From W0P28-013 sp051870755 (GTDB lineage: Bacteria; Bacteroidota; Bacteroidia; Bacteroidales; Paludibacteraceae): DNA of 64,000 nt. The stretch spans positions 1 to 64,000 of the forward strand of contig JBJECE010000031.1 of assembly GCA_051870755.1 (NCBI GenBank). The letters are read 5' to 3'. The notes under the pieces were generated by a model. The model was not told the DNA's origin. It searched no databases and saw nothing but the letters and a program-made list of their open reading frames with translations. Positions 62,069-64,000 of the stretch are shown in pieces (position 1 is the stretch's first letter; each line of letters starts with the position of its first letter). Made by a program: the position numbers and the translations under genes.

Positions 62069-63430
62069 TTATGGTCGGCGTAAATATTCCCACAAAGGCC
62101 CTTTCTTATTACGTTTCAGGCGCATGGTATCCATCAGCGCATTATGCGGTTCGTCTGGAAAAATCCACGCTTTGCCGGTAGCCTGCGCCCAAGCGCGCGC
62201 TTCGTCCAACGCGAAATCGGGCGAAATGTAATAACGCGGCTCCACAAGTGTATCGTCGGGCGACAAAACGCCCTGTGCCACAGCCATCTCGTGCAACTTG
62301 GTACGCGGATAGATGCGCATGCCGACATACGGAAAAAACACCGTCGATTGCAATCGGCACGAGTTGTCGATGGTAGTACGCAGCGTAGTGCGTGTTTCGC
62401 CATAACCGCCTAAAATCAAAAAATGCGCATAGTACACACCATATTTGACACACAAATCCGACACGCGTTTCACATCGTCGAATGTGAACAATTTGCCGTA
62501 CGCAGCCAATGTGTCGTCGCACAACGATTCGGTGCCAAACTCCACATGCGTCAAACCGGAAGCTTGAAAGAGGCGCAAATGCTCTTCCGACAAATTGTGC
62601 GGCGAGAAATACGCGCCCCAATGTATGTCCAAATGTTCGGCTACCAAACGTTCGGCCAATGCCACGTTGTAGGCGTTGTTGATGTTGAAAACCGAATCGG
62701 TAAAGAAAAAATAATCGATATTTTTATCACGTTTCAAACGCGCCATATCAGCCACTATTTTTTCGACATCCAACGTGCGCACCCTGCAACCATCGATGCA
62801 CGGATACGAGCAGTAGATGCAATGATACGGACACCCACGCTTGGTTTGGATGTTCAACATGCCGCTGTAGCGCCAATAGTAATCGACCAAATCGTCCTCG
62901 AACGTTACATCAAGCGTCTGCAAATAACGCGTATGCGGCAGTCGAGGCGCTTTTTCGTGCGGCAAAATCAGCCCTTCGATGTTGTCCAAAGGCGCATTAT
63001 GTGCCAAGTTTTCAATCAGTTGGCACAGACTACCCTCGCCTTCGCCCACGATGCCCGAATCGGCTTGCAATCTGTCCATAAAATGTTGTGGGAATATGGA
63101 AAAGCCGGCACCACCAATCGACAGATGCGCCTTGGTTGCCCGCCTGACAATGTCTATAATTTCGGCATAAGCATCGACAAAATTGCCCTGCTCCAACGAA
63201 TTGGCGCCATCGACATTGCGCAACGACACGCCCACAAAAAACGGATCGTCCGCCACAACAGCATCGTACAACTCGCTATTTGTCAGTCGATTGCAATCCA
63301 ATATACGAACGCTATACTCATCGTGCGGCAGATGTGCCGACAAATAGGTTTTGAGATACGACACACCCAGCGGATAGACAGGATAGGGATCGCAAAAACG
63401 ATTTGCCGAGATGAGTAAAATCTGTTTCAT
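62069..63430 (-). CDS. Radical SAM protein with B12-binding-like N-terminal domain
   Basis: A 453-aa protein. The N-terminal part (about 1-165) resembles a cobalamin-binding Rossmann domain (ILLISANRF, YPLGVSYLKTYL, HLSIGGAGFSIFP); the radical SAM core has the cluster cysteines C200, C204 and C207 in RGCPYHCIYCSYPC. It resembles the lipid-biosynthesis B12/radical SAM proteins found in similar Bacteroidota clusters; the reaction (methyl transfer or another radical step) is not known. The ATG at 63430 overlaps the stop of the acyltransferase gene (ATGA). Confidence 0.9.
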   Translation of the reverse strand: MKQILLISANRFCDPYPVYPLGVSYLKTYLSAHLPHDEYSVRILDCNRLTNSELYDAVVADDPFFVGVSLRNVDGANSLEQGNFVDAYAEIIDIVRRATKAHLSIGGAGFSIFPQHFMDRLQADSGIVGEGEGSLCQLIENLAHNAPLDNIEGLILPHEKAPRLPHTRYLQTLDVTFEDDLVDYYWRYSGMLNIQTKRGCPYHCIYCSYPCIDGCRVRTLDVEKIVADMARLKRDKNIDYFFFTDSVFNINNAYNVALAERLVAEHLDIHWGAYFSPHNLSEEHLRLFQASGLTHVEFGTESLCDDTLAAYGKLFTFDDVKRVSDLCVKYGVYYAHFLILGGYGETRTTLRTTIDNSCRLQSTVFFPYVGMRIYPRTKLHEMAVAQGVLSPDDTLVEPRYYISPDFALDEARAWAQATGKAWIFPDEPHNALMDTMRLKRNKKGPLWEYLRRP

Positions 63431-64000
63431 TTCCAAAATTGATAGAAGTTAAACCACATCTGCGGATGGGTACGCACCACTTGTTCCAACGAGGCTACAT
63501 ATTGCGCCAACAAATCGTGTTTATCGCACCGCCGACCGCCAAGATCGGCTATCACAAATTTGAACGTGTAACCACCATTTTCACGCAACGAATAAAAAAA
63601 GACGACCGGCACACGCAGTTTGGACGCCAACAAGAACGGTCCTTCGGGAAAATTGGCCGCGCGCCCCATAAACTCGGCCTTCAACGTATGCTCGTCATTC
63701 GTATAGCGGTCGCCCTGAAAACAGACATACTCGCCGGCATTCAACGCTTTTTTGATGGTCAGCATCGTGTCGAGCACATCGGTCTTGTTGATAGGAATGA
63801 CATTGAACGCACGCTCCTGAAAATCGACATACTTTTTCAACTGTTCGTACTCCTGATCGACCAAAACGACGTGCATCTTGCGACCATAGTTGCCAAAAAA
63901 ACTTGCACTCATTTGCCACGCCCCGACATGCGCGCCTATCAACACGGCACCCTTGCCGGCATTCAGCACATCGAGAAACGCATCGTAATTGTCGAACGTA
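63427..64000 (-). CDS. LpxL/HtrB-like lipid acyltransferase (5' end outside window)
   Basis: The last 190 codons of a lysophospholipid acyltransferase of the LpxL/HtrB family. AHVGAWQMSASFF is the catalytic H(x4)D/E-type region, in which the acidic residue is replaced by Q, and GDRYTNDEHTLKAEFMGRAA followed by FPEGPFLLASKLRVPVVFFY is typical of the family. The frame is open to the window edge, so the true start is beyond 64000. It probably acylates a lipid intermediate of the cluster. Confidence 0.88.
   Translation of the reverse strand, partial: TFDNYDAFLDVLNAGKGAVLIGAHVGAWQMSASFFGNYGRKMHVVLVDQEYEQLKKYVDFQERAFNVIPINKTDVLDTMLTIKKALNAGEYVCFQGDRYTNDEHTLKAEFMGRAANFPEGPFLLASKLRVPVVFFYSLRENGGYTFKFVIADLGGRRCDKHDLLAQYVASLEQVVRTHPQMWFNFYQFWK

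Overview
The window looks like a chromosomal segment of a Bacteroidales-type bacterium (phylum Bacteroidota). The evidence is the many promoters of the form TTG-N19/20-TAnnTTTG, generally weak Shine-Dalgarno sequences, a V/A-type ATPase operon containing a DUF2764 gene, a DUF4290 gene, a BspA-like surface protein, a C-terminal sorting-type domain, and an alanine racemase derived from a MurF-Alr fusion. No phage, plasmid, IS element or CRISPR array was recognised.

Layout. 1-5.6 kb (minus): V/A-type ATPase operon E, DUF2764, A, B, D, with a class III Fic gene inserted between A and B. 5.7-11.7 kb (plus): GT4 glycosyltransferase, a long structured leader with a BspA-like protein, then a class II Fic protein paired with a secreted two-domain aspartic protease behind repeated operator-like sites. 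11.7-18.6 kb: clpB, a secreted-protein gene broken by a 7-bp tandem duplication, tRNA-Phe, a small lipoprotein, rlmD, and a GNAT acetyltransferase. 18.7-25.1 kb (plus): an operon holding the two halves of a 2-hydroxyacyl-CoA dehydratase activase family protein with a nitroreductase gene between them, then TetR and HdeD-like genes. 25.1-30 kb: TraB/GumN-like protein, GH114-like lipoprotein, an outer-membrane transporter-like protein and a His/Tyr/Ser-rich exported protein. 30.1-36 kb (minus): operon yicC, gmk, fabD, nagB, alr, yigZ-like, lipoprotein. 36-44 kb: a UvrD/RecB-type helicase-nuclease, tsaB, DUF4290, an HSDR_N-like protein, amn, holA and a D-2-hydroxyacid dehydrogenase. 44-45.7 kb (minus): a phosphoethanolamine-transferase-like sulfatase-fold enzyme with a long structured leader.

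46-64 kb (minus, continuing past the right edge) is one tightly coupled gene cluster resembling aryl-polyene/flexirubin-type lipid clusters of Bacteroidota. In transcription order it holds an LpxL-like acyltransferase, a radical SAM protein, a ketosynthase with a C-terminal extension, an ACP, a second ketosynthase, a chain-length-factor-like ketosynthase, a polysaccharide-deacetylase-fold protein, a LolA-like protein, a GT2-DUF2062 fusion, an RND exporter-acyltransferase-methyltransferase-like fusion, an acyl-CoA-ligase-like enzyme and a metallophosphoesterase. The likely division of labour is chain building on the ACP, activation and acyl transfer, then export and insertion into the outer membrane. 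The product is an inference.

The most notable feature is a complete, visibly AT-rich DpnII-family (predicted GATC) restriction-modification operon inserted between two ketosynthase genes of that cluster (55353-58857). Its Dam-type methylase carries a C-terminal ParB-like domain, and it includes an extra gene of unknown function.
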